Numbered from the stretch's first letter, positions 44,105 through 53,608 are shown. The stretch: DNA of 64,000 bases from Allolobophora icterica (GCA_963556255.1 OY744610.1:17140457-17204456); one strand, 5' to 3'. Notes: a model not told the origin generated them from the sequence alone. Program-made: numbers and translations.

Positions 44105-45400
44105 CTAGTAAACGACGTTGAATTTGCTGCCATCCGATTCAAAATTCAGGAGTCGGTCGCTGATCAGGACGGCATATGCTGTCGTATTATTTGGTACCCC
44201 TTCGTTAAAGTCCACCTTGATTTGTATGTCCTGTACAGAGGTTTTAAGTCGTTCAGATTGCCTCCGCACGTCCAGAACGAAGATCGGAAACAAATCTACA
44301 AATTCGATTGGTGTCAGTTGGCATGACGATTCACGCGCGTCTATGCCGCAATATTCTTCCTTGAAGTCACGTAGGGCCTTGTAAGCGCGAGAGGTTGTCC
44401 TCTTGGTGAAGTCGAGATTCATGTCAACAACCGGGTAGCGATCGCTGTTGAGCATAGCGAAAATGTTGCGAACCTGCACATGGTCAAACAGTGCCGGATT
44501 CTGGCCTTGATGTGCATTCTTTCCAGTTTGAAAAGCAACAAGAATCCAGCGTGGCTTTTCCGTGCCCGACTTAACACTCAAACGCCAGGAAAAAGTCGTC
44601 GCTCGTGGCACCGCAATGTTGTCGCATTGCATGGCGCGGAATGCTACAGGTACCTTAACCTTGGCTTCAATCTGCTTCATTAGCATGCTTTTATACTCCA
44701 AAGCGGGTATTATATGCGGCATGAACCAGGAGAGTTTAGTCAGCGTGATCTGGCCATTGACCGCAGCGGCTTCCTTGAAGATCGCGTCTGCGTCCCCCTG
44801 CCGGCTCAGCAGTAAGGAGTGTTTAATCCCGTATACGACCTTGTGATAATCATCGCAAAAGCCGAATAGATGTCTTAAGGGAACGATGAATGAAAACGTT
44901 CCAATAGGGACGGGTTTTCCAATGATCATCAGTCGACGGGCCTCGAAGCCGATGTTCGCGGTCGCCGCCGCCGCACTCGTGTCCTTCTGCCAACACATGT
45001 TTAAACCTTCAGCTCTGGAGAAGTCGTCGCCGTAAACCAGCATGCCTTTCATCGTCGTGGCTTGCCCAGGCGACATCACATTCTCTATCTCGGTGTTGTT
45101 AGCCAAGTATCGAATCTGAGAAAACATGTACGGGACGGCGTTGTTGATGAATGACACCAACGTGTCTGCGATGTAAGCGGCGCCTGTTGTTGTAAGCCTG
45201 CCCTCCACAAGAAGGTAACTCTTGGAAGGTTGCGTGAAAATGTCTTGGTTCTGGATGTCGATCTGTATGGCCTGGCCATTGTTAATAGCTGCGGGATTTT
45301 GTGATTCATACTCGCGGTATTCAAACGATTCGATGCTATTATCATCGGGTACCGCCGAAGCGATGTCCAACATTTCACTCGGCATGTCAAATGCTGCCAT
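44105..45400 (-). CDS. Major capsid protein, double jelly-roll (copy B)
   Basis: 431 residues, intact. The chain shows the Polinton/adintovirus hexon pattern: an N-terminal strand region (NSIESFEYREYES), QIDIQNQDIFTQPSKSYLLVEG for the start of the first jelly roll when read in two pieces, a YRYLANNTEIE-like segment, FSFIVPLRHLFGFCDDY at the junction, and the C-terminal IQIKVDFNEGVPNNT...AYAVLISDR strands. The protein would build the icosahedral shell as trimers, with the penton at vertices. It lies between the pVI-like gene and the membrane-protein gene. Copy A has the same gene with one deleted base. Confidence 0.92.
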   Translation of the reverse strand: MAAFDMPSEMLDIASAVPDDNSIESFEYREYESQNPAAINNGQAIQIDIQNQDIFTQPSKSYLLVEGRLTTTGAAYIADTLVSFINNAVPYMFSQIRYLANNTEIENVMSPGQATTMKGMLVYGDDFSRAEGLNMCWQKDTSAAAATANIGFEARRLMIIGKPVPIGTFSFIVPLRHLFGFCDDYHKVVYGIKHSLLLSRQGDADAIFKEAAAVNGQITLTKLSWFMPHIIPALEYKSMLMKQIEAKVKVPVAFRAMQCDNIAVPRATTFSWRLSVKSGTEKPRWILVAFQTGKNAHQGQNPALFDHVQVRNIFAMLNSDRYPVVDMNLDFTKRTTSRAYKALRDFKEEYCGIDARESSCQLTPIEFVDLFPIFVLDVRRQSERLKTSVQDIQIKVDFNEGVPNNTTAYAVLISDRLLNFESDGSKFNVVY

Positions 45401-45510
45401 TATTATAGTTAAAAAAGTTCAAGCTTCAATTATTAATCATGTTGCAAATTAATTTCATATGTGGTGGGTTAAACATTTTTTCCGTTTTGTGAATTAGTCG
45501 GAAATTTTTT

Positions 45511-45972
45511 TCATTTTGCAAGAAACAGACCCCTACCACAACGACTCGGCTTTATAGTCTTGAAACCGGATCCAGCAATGCGGCTGTTTATGTCAGCCAT
45601 TGTCGGAACAACGGGTGGTGGACTCACAGCCAGTTGTTTTAAGTATTCGATGCTCTTGTCGCTGAGCGCCTTCTCCAAAGGTGCGGGGACAACGGGCGCG
45701 GCAGATGAATTTTCATTTCGTAAATGAGCTTCATTTGCGGCCGCAGCGCGTCTCGCTTTCACGGCATCGACGATCTGCCTGACGGCGGAGGCTGTTGTGG
45801 CCCCAGCTTTCACAACATTACCAACTACATCGGCAACGTTTGTTATTACGCCTTTATTCGCCGAAATGAACGATCCTGCACGGCCAAGGAAGCCCGCGAT
45901 TTTGGGTATCCAGTCGAAAAGTCCACCACCCACGACACGACGCCGCCGCTTTTTAACCCCAAGAACCAACAT
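45511..45972 (-). CDS. pVI-like / minor virion protein (copy B)
   Basis: 153 residues from MLVLGVKKRRRR; an ATG at 46002 would add ten residues and overlap the penton stop. A basic N-terminus, an amphipathic GGGLFDWIPKIAGFLGRAG segment, an Ala/Val helix, a Pro-rich linker with NSSAAPVVPAP, and a short conserved end (GFKTIKPSR). The pattern suggests a membrane-lytic internal capsid protein such as adenovirus VI, perhaps cleaved by the neighbouring protease; this is analogy, not a sequence match I can prove. Confidence 0.6.
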   Translation of the reverse strand: MLVLGVKKRRRRVVGGGLFDWIPKIAGFLGRAGSFISANKGVITNVADVVGNVVKAGATTASAVRQIVDAVKARRAAAANEAHLRNENSSAAPVVPAPLEKALSDKSIEYLKQLAVSPPPVVPTMADINSRIAGSGFKTIKPSRCGRGLFLAK

Positions 45973-45994
45973 GAGAATATTTAAGTGTGAAAAT

Positions 45995-46798
45995 CTACGC
46001 ACTGCGGATGTGAAACCTTATAGTTACTGTCTCACCGCGGAGGTTTAATTGTTCACCATTCTGGTCGGTCAGCCACACACGAATGCCCTGTACGTTGCCA
46101 GCCGGTGCAACTGGTAGGTACACCAGATTTTTCGGAGACTCGATTACCTTGTAGCCGGGCGACACATCCGGGAAAAAACTGTAGATTACTGGCAGCTGGC
46201 TACCATTTCGATACGATCCAGAGATAATGTCACAATTTACCAGGATTGTGTCCACCCGGAGAATATCGACTGGATTTTCTCCCTCTTTAAAACCAATACC
46301 AAGCCTCTGAGGGTTAAAACCGAGCATTTGCCTGATAGTAGATTGCGCCATATTTACTATGTATTGGGCATTCGTTATCTTTACGAAGGCGCGAAGGGTA
46401 GATGCGTTGGCTCCTATAGTAATAGGAGAATTAAAGCCGAGTTGAACAACACCTGTCGGCGGCGGATTTTGCTTTTCTAACTGGCGGCCGATTTCGTCAT
46501 TAATCTGTGCGATCTCATAGCTTCCGTCGGGCAAAATGATCGTCTTCCACGTCTGTCCATTGGTGGAGCTGTAGACGAACTTGTTATTTGTGCTGTCTAT
46601 GTTCGGGATCGAGTTATAAGTTTCAAGATTGACCAAAGCAAGCTCAAAGCGTCTTTTTGGATCCAGGTACAGCGGTGGTGAGAAAGCCGTGGTCCACCCT
46701 GTAGTATCTGAAGAAACAACTATACTAAAATTTTCCTTAGGCTGCAAAAGGTCTCGAATTTCTTCGAGCAGTTTTTCCGAGCGTTCCATCTGAGCCAT
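45995..46798 (-). CDS. Minor capsid (penton-like) protein, single jelly-roll (copy B)
   Basis: 267 residues, intact. It carries the hallmark of Polinton minor capsid proteins: FELALVNLETYNSIPNID near residue 55, then WKTIILPDGSYEIAQIN, a central VDTILVNCDIISGSY strand, and the C-terminal VTIRFHIRSA strand. As a pentamer it closes the capsid vertices and anchors the fibre. MERSEK, three codons downstream, is an equally possible start and is the only one kept in copy A. It is tightly packed, 18 bp from the 370-aa gene and overlapping or touching the pVI-like gene. Confidence 0.9.
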   Translation of the reverse strand: MAQMERSEKLLEEIRDLLQPKENFSIVVSSDTTGWTTAFSPPLYLDPKRRFELALVNLETYNSIPNIDSTNNKFVYSSTNGQTWKTIILPDGSYEIAQINDEIGRQLEKQNPPPTGVVQLGFNSPITIGANASTLRAFVKITNAQYIVNMAQSTIRQMLGFNPQRLGIGFKEGENPVDILRVDTILVNCDIISGSYRNGSQLPVIYSFFPDVSPGYKVIESPKNLVYLPVAPAGNVQGIRVWLTDQNGEQLNLRGETVTIRFHIRSA

Positions 46799-46816
46799 GA
46801 ATTTTGTTTTCTATTT

Positions 46817-47929
46817 CTATTTTATGAGCATGTTTCTATTCAATTCGAGTGCCAGCTCTTTGGAGATCGCACCGGAACGCAGTAACTCGTCAAGAATTGC
46901 GGAGATTTCGTTGCCGAGACCAGTGTTTCCCGCGGCCCTAGAGGCCACCAAAAGCTGCAACCTCTCTACCAGGGCGTTTGGGTCATTATAAAATTGCACC
47001 GCGCCGCCACGAATCAGCTGGAACTTTTTACTTTTCCGGCCATGAATAGGCAGACCAGACATCTGTACGAGCTTTTTAAAAGTCTCGATTGCTTGAGGAG
47101 AGTATTGCTTAGTCTTAACGAATCGTTTCGTTAACAGGCTGAACAACGACTCATCGGCCGGAGATTCGAGAACAAGGCTGCCACCTTTAAACACTCTCAG
47201 TCTACCAGCAGACAGCGCGACGGGGTCAACGGAGAGCTCACCCAAGGCGTTACCTTGTAATTTCAGAGGAATGGCTGGGACACTGAAACCCTTTCCCTTT
47301 TTGATGAGGCTGTGGCCCGCTAGCAGTGTATGGATTCGCTTTTTATATTCCCTTAGGGCTTCGATATCTGCAGTCACCTCATCTACCTTTTCTTCGTCTC
47401 CTTGCTTATTGGCTTTCTTTTTCTCTTTGCCCAGGGTATGGCGATTATAGTGATTTACCTCGCCGATTATCTTTTCAGCACCTGCAATATCGGCTAGATC
47501 GAGATCGCTCGGAGGTCTGAAACCGTGCCTTATGATTGCCTCGACGTTGAGATATTTGTTTGGATCGACTAACAATGCCGAGGGGATTCGGGGTGCTGCA
47601 AGCGCTGGAAGGGCTGGAGCAGCAGCGGAAGCAGACGTTCCAGCGGAATCACCGAACAAAGCTGCTATCGGGTTAAAATTAGCAGACTCTGAAATCTGCG
47701 CCGGCAAATCCTGTAAAGCGCTGGTGACTTTCTGCAGCTCCTTAGCCGTAGCCGCCTGGGATTCAGCCGTGGCTGTGGCTATTGGTTTGAAAAGCTTTGC
47801 CGCATCGTACTGAAGGTTTGCCTCACCGAGCTTCTCATCCACGAAACGCTGTCTCAGTCGATTTCTCCGAGCTAAATCATCCTGAGTTAACGCGTCTCGC
47901 TCCTGCTTAGACGAAACTTTGGTCCACAT
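46817..47929 (-). CDS. Conserved element protein of unknown function, 370 aa (copy B)
   Basis: Intact and about 95% alike to copy A; the Ala/Pro-rich linker near residue 95 is a few residues longer. The N-terminal ~90 residues are helical and charged, a Lys-rich stretch (LGKEKKKANKQGDEEK) lies near 160, and the C-terminal GRKSKKFQLIRGG and NDPNALVERLQLL segments look like a folded domain. I cannot name the family. Position before the penton gene suggests a virion or packaging role. The leader shares TATAGTCGACATACAA with copy A. Confidence 0.75.
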   Translation of the reverse strand: MWTKVSSKQERDALTQDDLARRNRLRQRFVDEKLGEANLQYDAAKLFKPIATATAESQAATAKELQKVTSALQDLPAQISESANFNPIAALFGDSAGTSASAAAPALPALAAPRIPSALLVDPNKYLNVEAIIRHGFRPPSDLDLADIAGAEKIIGEVNHYNRHTLGKEKKKANKQGDEEKVDEVTADIEALREYKKRIHTLLAGHSLIKKGKGFSVPAIPLKLQGNALGELSVDPVALSAGRLRVFKGGSLVLESPADESLFSLLTKRFVKTKQYSPQAIETFKKLVQMSGLPIHGRKSKKFQLIRGGAVQFYNDPNALVERLQLLVASRAAGNTGLGNEISAILDELLRSGAISKELALELNRNMLIK

Positions 47930-48080
47930 CGTCTTTGTATGTCGACTATATATGGTTTATATGTTAGCTACATCGTTTCTTTAAGTAATTGTTATTTTTT
48001 TAAATGAAGAGATCTTATGTTGAAAAAAATATATCCTCCTGTTATTATATTCAGAATCAGTCTTGCGTTCGCTGTTATAA

Positions 48081-48122
48081 CCCTAACCCTAACCCTAACC
48101 CTAACCCTAACCCTAACCCTAA
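48081..48122. repeat. Interstitial telomeric repeat (CCCTAA)7
   Basis: Seven perfect CCCTAA units, the animal telomere sequence, lie inside the element between two genes. Confidence 0.97.
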
Positions 48123-48385
48123 CCTAGTTTTGACCAATCCACGCGTAGAGCCTCGTTTATCACTCACTTCCATCATTGAAAAAAATAATGACGAAAATAT
48201 TTTTCAATGACAAAAATGTTTTTCAATGACAAAAATGTTTTTCAATGACGAATAAATAGTTCAATGACCAAAATTTTCTACTCGGACAAGATTTTTCCAG
48301 AGCGACTCGTCAAGATATCTGAGCAATGTTCGCCAACAATCAAACTTTGATCGCTAATTCAGAGTAAACCTCAATCTATTGTTAA

Positions 48386-49150
48386 CAAAGTGCTAAATTA
48401 TTTGTTATTTTTATTTTTTTATTATTTTTTATTATTTTATTTTTTATTATTTTTTTATTATTTTTTATTTTTTTATTTTTTATTATTTTTTTATTTTTTA
48501 TTATTTTTTATTATTTTTTATTTTTTTATTATTTTTTATTTTTTTATTTTTTTATTATTTTTTATTATTTTCTATTTTTTATTTTTTATTTTTTTTTATT
48601 TTTTATTTTTTATTATTTTTTTATTATTTTTTATTTTTCATTATTTTTTTATTTTTTATTATTTTTTTATTTTTTATTATTTTTTATTATTTATTTATTT
48701 TTTATTTTTTTTATTTTGTTTTTATTTTTTATTTTTTTTATTATTTTTTATTATTTTTTATTTTTTTATTATTTTTCATTTTTTATTATTTTTTTTTTTT
48801 ATTATTTTTTATTTTTTATTATTTTTTTATTTTTTATTATTTTTTTATTTTTTATTATTTATTATTTTTTTATTTTTTATTTTTTTATTTTTTATTTTTT
48901 TATTTTTTATTATTATTTATTATTTTTTATTATTTTTAATTTTTAATTTTTTATTATTTTTTATTATTTTTTATTTTTTATTTTTTTATTATTTTTTATT
49001 ATTTTTTATTTTTTTATTATTTTTTATTTTTTATAATTTTTTATTTTTTATTATTTTTTTTATTTTTTTATTTTTTTATTTTTTATTATTTTTTTTATTT
49101 TTTTATTTTTTTATTATTTTTTATTTTTATAATTTTTTATTTTTTATTAT
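48386..49150. repeat. (TTTTTTATTA)n AT-only tract
   Basis: About 760 bp consisting almost only of T with single A residues in units of 5-13 bp. It has no regular period and may have expanded by slippage. Confidence 0.95.
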
Positions 49151-49301
49151 TTTCTTTTTCGTTCATTTTGCCTATGTTTTTGAAAAAACTTGTTAAAACA
49201 CACAACTATAGATTTTTTAAAAGCGAAAATAGGTTTAAAAAAACGAAAAAGCCAAAGCTAAGGGTGTTTTATCTAGCAATATAGCATTTATATAACGCCT
49301 T

Positions 49302-49985
49302 TTAATTGGCCATAGGTCTATAGAAGCGATCGAACCCGCTTCGATACTTACCATCAAAAGCTTTGGACGTCAAATCTATGACTGCGAATCCATATGGCTG
49401 GGCAGCACACTCGCTGAAAAATGTACGGAACTCAGCGAAAGACATGTCGCCGCCCACGAACGTATCGTGAATGGCTCGCAAATTCTTGCTATCCTGGTTG
49501 AAGAGGACGATAAGATTGGCATTGTCACGGATCGCTTGCTTGGGAATGCGGAAGTAATTTTGAGTTAAGTAGAAGCAGTCCGCGCCACCGTGTCGACCCA
49601 TAGTGAAATACCTTTCGATGGGCGACTGTTTTTCAAGCATGACGTCATCGAACACTAGAAGGCTTCTGGCATTCTTATTTAATGATTCAACTGGAACTAT
49701 TTCATCTGAGCAAGAGTGAAAGGAAGCCACTTCCTTCCCGGCAACTTTTTCCAACTCTGTAACCCAGTCCCGGAGGAACTGATATTTTTCCTGTCCCAGA
49801 GACTTTGAGTATAGATACAGACGGTCAAAACGTAGATACCCCTTTTTCAGAAGGAGGTTAAGTAGTAAGTTTGTTTTCCCACATCCGCTAGGCCCACAGA
49901 TGATACACCGTATGCTTGATGGTAACAACCAATGGTGGTGTTTTTCCCCATCGTCGGCTTCGAGATCAAAATTTGTTATTTCCAT
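49302..49985 (-). CDS. DNA-packaging ATPase, A32-like (copy B)
   Basis: 227 residues from MEITNF, intact. Walker A GPSGCGKT (31-38), Walker B LLVFDD (109-114), then FTMGRHGGADCFYLTQNYF with the sensor-like Asn, matching FtsK/HerA-superfamily packaging ATPases of Polintons, adintoviruses and large DNA viruses. It would drive genome entry into the preformed capsid. An in-frame extension to 50132 overlaps the divergent PLA2 gene and is not favoured. The start is 20 bp from the PLA2 start on the other strand. The C-terminal DRFYRPMAN end is missing from copy A. Confidence 0.92.
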   Translation of the reverse strand: MEITNFDLEADDGEKHHHWLLPSSIRCIICGPSGCGKTNLLLNLLLKKGYLRFDRLYLYSKSLGQEKYQFLRDWVTELEKVAGKEVASFHSCSDEIVPVESLNKNARSLLVFDDVMLEKQSPIERYFTMGRHGGADCFYLTQNYFRIPKQAIRDNANLIVLFNQDSKNLRAIHDTFVGGDMSFAEFRTFFSECAAQPYGFAVIDLTSKAFDGKYRSGFDRFYRPMAN

Positions 49986-50005
49986 ATAGAGACAACGAGT
50001 TGTGA

Positions 50006-50575
50006 TTGTATTCAACGAAAGCAATGTATTGCCTACGATGTAAGAAACATACTGAGACTTCAAATGAAACAATCGTCGAGTTACGAAATGGTCGGCCAGC
50101 CAAGAAGGGCACCTGTGCCGTCTGCGGTGCAAAGAAGAGCCAGATTTTGCCTTCTAAAGTGCGGAAGACTTATGGAGGCTCGTTGCTGAATAGCGCCCTC
50201 AATGCCTTACCTCTTCCTGAGATGCATATGAGCCTTCCATCCGGTATGTCTTCGGAAGATAATCCGGGAGGTTCTTTTCAGAATACAGGAAAGTACTCTT
50301 ACTGTGGACCATTCACAAAACTCGATAAACGGCTGTCACAGCACTATCACGGTGTTAATCATCTCGACCGTGCGTGCCTACACCACGATGTGGCTTACGC
50401 AGTGCATAAAGATACTCCGGGGCGTAACCATGCAGATGACATCCTCGCTGCAGCCGCGTCGAAGATCGCACTCACCGATGAAACTCCAGATTATGAGAAG
50501 AAGGATGCCCGGCTCGTATCGGCCATTATGTCAGCAAAGTCGAGGCTAGGGATGGGTGTTGGACGGCGGCGCTAA
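50006..50575 (+). CDS. Zinc-ribbon plus phospholipase A2-like virion protein (copy B)
   Basis: 189 residues, intact. Zinc ribbon Cys9-x2-Cys12 and Cys37-x2-Cys40; a linker with PLPEMHMSLPSG; then the PLA2 domain with YCGPF (99-103), DRACLHHDVAY containing the catalytic His-Asp pair near 127-128, and NHADDILAAAAS supplying further acidic residues. The same layout appears in parvovirus VP1, where it is needed for endosomal escape. Fusion to a zinc ribbon is unlike parvoviruses. The ORF stop overlaps the ATG of the longer integrase frame by one base. Confidence 0.84.
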   Translation: MYSTKAMYCLRCKKHTETSNETIVELRNGRPAKKGTCAVCGAKKSQILPSKVRKTYGGSLLNSALNALPLPEMHMSLPSGMSSEDNPGGSFQNTGKYSYCGPFTKLDKRLSQHYHGVNHLDRACLHHDVAYAVHKDTPGRNHADDILAAAASKIALTDETPDYEKKDARLVSAIMSAKSRLGMGVGRRR

Positions 50576-50628
50576 TGAAAATCATTTGTGTATGTGTTTA
50601 CCTGTTTGTAATATATAGTATTACTGAA

Positions 50629-51642
50629 ATGTCTAAGCACCTTTCAGCCGTCTATTACAGCCCTAGAGGTTACTGGCGAGGTAAGGCTGCGGTGAAGAAA
50701 CTAGCCGTAGCCGCCAAAGTTTCCGAGGCCGAGGCTCGTGATTGGTTGAAGAAACAAGCGGTGTGGCAGATTTATTTACCCGTTCCACGCCGCATACCGC
50801 ATCCAAAGTTTGAGGAAAATCGACCAAATGCCGTACACCAAGCCGATCTCTTGTTTTTACCTCACGATAAGGTTGGCCGCAAGACTTATAAATACGCCTT
50901 GACTGTTGTTGATGTTGCTTCAAGATACAAAGAAGCTGAACCGTTGACTGATAAAAGTGCGGCTGAAGTCGCCGCCGCTTTAAGCCGGATTTACAAGCGG
51001 GGCCCACTAACTTGGCCTCGACTTTTTCAGGTCGATCCTGGACGGGAATTTATGGGTGATTTTACACCGTTGCTGACGAAGCACGACGTTCTTGTAAGAC
51101 GCGGACAGGCCGGTAACCATCGCCAACAGGGCATCGTTGAACGCTTTAACCGGACTCTGGCCGAACGACTTTTCGGTGCCCAGTACGCTCAGGAATTGCT
51201 CCTGGCTGCAAGGGGGTCATCCGAACGGTCAGTGGAATGGGTTCGCCGTTTGCCTGAAGTTGTAGCTGCACTAAACAATGAGCCGACGCGTTTGCTCGAC
51301 ATGAAGCCGGTTGAAGCGATGAAAGCTGCTAAAGTGACACAGAAGCCCTCTCATTCACAAATGAAAACTCGTTTGTGGGGAATGGATGAGCCAATTCTCG
51401 GACATGGCGTTCTCGTTCGATATTTGTACGCTCCCGGCGAGATTGAGGGTGGAAGCAAACGCGCTACCGACCCTAACTGGTCGCTCACCATCCACGCTAT
51501 TTTGGATGTTGTGCGACAGGCTGACCAGCCGGCTTTATACCATCTAGTTGATGGGCCTGGCCGCGGATTTGTACGTGAGGAGCTGCTTCTGGTGCCAATG
51601 GGCACTGAGTTACCCCCCGATAGAATACTCAACCGTCGTTGA
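50629..51642 (+). CDS. Retroviral/Polinton-type integrase (copy B)
   Basis: 337 residues from MSKHLS, intact; an 18-residue hydrophobic extension from the ATG at 50575 is open but has no counterpart in copy A. DDE residues D73 (HQADLLFLP), D136 (QVDPGREF) and E171 (QGIVERFNR) give a D,D-34-E spacing. YYSPRGYW and WQIYLPVPRR mark the N-terminal domain. The C-terminus has no chromodomain, unlike the separate integrase at 63654-63998. It inserts the element and creates the TAGGTG duplication. Its 3' end overlaps polB by 14 bp. Confidence 0.94.
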   Translation: MSKHLSAVYYSPRGYWRGKAAVKKLAVAAKVSEAEARDWLKKQAVWQIYLPVPRRIPHPKFEENRPNAVHQADLLFLPHDKVGRKTYKYALTVVDVASRYKEAEPLTDKSAAEVAAALSRIYKRGPLTWPRLFQVDPGREFMGDFTPLLTKHDVLVRRGQAGNHRQQGIVERFNRTLAERLFGAQYAQELLLAARGSSERSVEWVRRLPEVVAALNNEPTRLLDMKPVEAMKAAKVTQKPSHSQMKTRLWGMDEPILGHGVLVRYLYAPGEIEGGSKRATDPNWSLTIHAILDVVRQADQPALYHLVDGPGRGFVREELLLVPMGTELPPDRILNRR

Positions 51643-53608
51643 TTTTGTAGTGCCCGTATGCCAGCGTTGTTATCCCGTCCGGAGATATCCACTTTTTTGT
51701 GTCTAATGGAGAGAGGCTGATCTTATTCTGCTCGTACACTCCGATCTGGTGGTCGTGGCTTCGAATCACGACTTGTGTGTGCCGCATCTCTTCTCGTTCG
51801 AACAGGCATTCCTTGTATAGCTCGTGGTGTAGATCCTTCTTCACAACTGCTCTCTGAACGCCTTTTGCTTTCCTGATCTCTGAACCGCCCGATTTTAAGA
51901 TCGAGTACATCTTCGGACGCAGTCCTACGAATTGGGCTATGGCCACTCCGTTACATTCATCCTTGAACTTGCCCACGACTTTCTTGTTCTCGACGTCGTA
52001 GTATGGGCTGTCTCTAGGAAACTCGGAGAGGTCGAATAGGTGTTTTTTGTTCCACATATCTTCGTAGGCGTTCGGAGTCTCCACCTGAAATAAGAGGCTA
52101 TCTGTGTCTGTATATAGCAACTGGGCTCTTTCACCGTATTGATTTTTCACATCGTTGTACCAGAAGTCGTACATCAGATGCTTGCTGAGGTCGAGGACCG
52201 CCTGGCCGACATATACAGGTCTGTTTAACTTGAGCTTGTTCTTCAAACTATGAATCGCGGCGAGTTGGTCGTTGAAGATTTTGTGTGATATGTAGGCCGG
52301 GTCGGCAGTTAGTTTACGAAGTTTGTCAACTTTTGAGGTCGGTACCAGGTTGACCCTGATTCTTTTTCTAAGATTTTCCATGGTTTTTCCGAAAACTGCA
52401 TTATTAGCCAGTTTGAAGAAGTCTTTTTCAAATTCTGACGTTGCCTTCGCCCTCAATTTCGTATTCATCTCGATATATGGAGCCATCCATGCCTCCTGTC
52501 TAAACTTAATGACACGATGAATTTTAGAAACTCGTAGGCCCAACGAGTGATATAGTTTGAGATTTCTATAATGGACCACATACCGCTCCTTAGGTCGTAG
52601 GCTTGGTACTAACTTCACATGCTTTGTGAACTTGCCTCCCAACTCGTTCATAAGCACATTCTGATAGTCACTCAACCACTCCTCTTGGACAGCCAGGGTC
52701 TCCGGTGCTAGGGGATAGTCGTTGTGAGCAATGTGCAGGTGCTCAGGGTACTCGAGATCTACTTCGAGTAGGAGGCCTTCAGGCGCGTCGTCTGGAGTTT
52801 CCAACACTTCATCGAGAGTTGGACTTTCCCAACTAAATCCTCCAACTGGTAATGGCTGTTGCATCGCCCAGCCGTAGAGGTTATTAGCGTCGAGATACAT
52901 GATCCAGTTTTCTGGCTTCGTGGTATCGTGATCTGGGCATTGCGGGTTATTGGCTTTTGCGAAGCGCTTAGATACCATCGAGATTCCACCTCGGAGACCT
53001 TTCTCTACAAATAAATGCATATCTATATCGGTGAGAAGTTCGAGCTCGATTTTCGTCTTTTTCAGCAAAGCGTCCCAAGCCATTCCTGGTAGGCTGAAGT
53101 AGTTAGCCGGGTCCAGACTGTAGTGCTTCATCGATGTGGATCTGAAGGTCTCGAATACATCGGCTAGTAGCAGTACATCCGTGCGGAGATACAAGTCATG
53201 ATATTCGCCCAGAGTCTTACAATCAAACTCGTTCCATACTCGTTGGGCGTGCTGATAATCCTCATCTGAAATGTTCTCTCGGGTGAGCTTGCTGTAGAAC
53301 GCTTCTTTGGGTGGAAGTCGATCTTCTTCGAAGCGGTGGTAATCATGGATGTGTTCGTAACAATATACGCCCTTTCGTCTCAAAAGATCTAATTTTGTCC
53401 TATCATTGTAAACGAAATTTTCCTTAATATATGCCGTTGTGACTTTCAGATCCTCAAGCGAAAGATTTCCTGATAATTTATCCAACGAGCTGTTTAGAAA
53501 CTGGAGACTATCAATGAACTGTAGTTGTCCTATGTTGAATGTCATGTATTTCTCCATATTGTTTGGGATACAGTTAATTTCAGTTTTCCTCATCCTGTGC
53601 GGCCTCAC
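51629..53608 (-). CDS. polB: Protein-primed DNA polymerase B, C-terminal two-thirds (copy B)
   Basis: 659 residues of the polymerase: exonuclease motif III (LRTDVLLLADVF, about 141-152), motif A YLDANNLYGWAM with Asp240, motif B KLANNAVFGKT (399-409) and motif C YTDTDS (499-504), all with catalytic residues present. A Polinton polymerase is normally one ~1,200-residue chain that also holds the N-terminal exonuclease motifs; here those are in the preceding frame (53580-55370). The frames overlap by 29 bp and differ by one base, so the ATG at 53608 is probably not a natural start. It replicates the linear element using a protein primer. Confidence 0.9.
   Translation of the reverse strand: MRPHRMRKTEINCIPNNMEKYMTFNIGQLQFIDSLQFLNSSLDKLSGNLSLEDLKVTTAYIKENFVYNDRTKLDLLRRKGVYCYEHIHDYHRFEEDRLPPKEAFYSKLTRENISDEDYQHAQRVWNEFDCKTLGEYHDLYLRTDVLLLADVFETFRSTSMKHYSLDPANYFSLPGMAWDALLKKTKIELELLTDIDMHLFVEKGLRGGISMVSKRFAKANNPQCPDHDTTKPENWIMYLDANNLYGWAMQQPLPVGGFSWESPTLDEVLETPDDAPEGLLLEVDLEYPEHLHIAHNDYPLAPETLAVQEEWLSDYQNVLMNELGGKFTKHVKLVPSLRPKERYVVHYRNLKLYHSLGLRVSKIHRVIKFRQEAWMAPYIEMNTKLRAKATSEFEKDFFKLANNAVFGKTMENLRKRIRVNLVPTSKVDKLRKLTADPAYISHKIFNDQLAAIHSLKNKLKLNRPVYVGQAVLDLSKHLMYDFWYNDVKNQYGERAQLLYTDTDSLLFQVETPNAYEDMWNKKHLFDLSEFPRDSPYYDVENKKVVGKFKDECNGVAIAQFVGLRPKMYSILKSGGSEIRKAKGVQRAVVKKDLHHELYKECLFEREEMRHTQVVIRSHDHQIGVYEQNKISLSPLDTKKWISPDGITTLAYGHYKINDG

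Larger units (their letters stand above)
47996..49290. other. 1.3-kb low-complexity insert absent from copy A
   Basis: Copy A has about 115-175 bp between the ATPase and the next gene; here the gap is 1,372 bp. It contains seven CCCTAA telomere-type repeats, four TTTTTCAATGACAAAAATG units (48180-48270) and a 760-bp tract of TTTTTTATT-type repeats. There is no gene: the long Phe/Leu/Tyr-rich frame at 48390-49196 is a reading of the repeat. Confidence 0.85.

Noticed and set aside
48390..49196. 268-codon Phe/Leu/Tyr-rich frame
   Set aside because: A pure reading of the T-rich low-complexity tract; absent in copy A.
53580..53608. Programmed -1 frameshift in PolB
   Set aside because: The change needed is +1 and the local GGAAAAC is not a canonical slippery heptamer; an indel is more likely.
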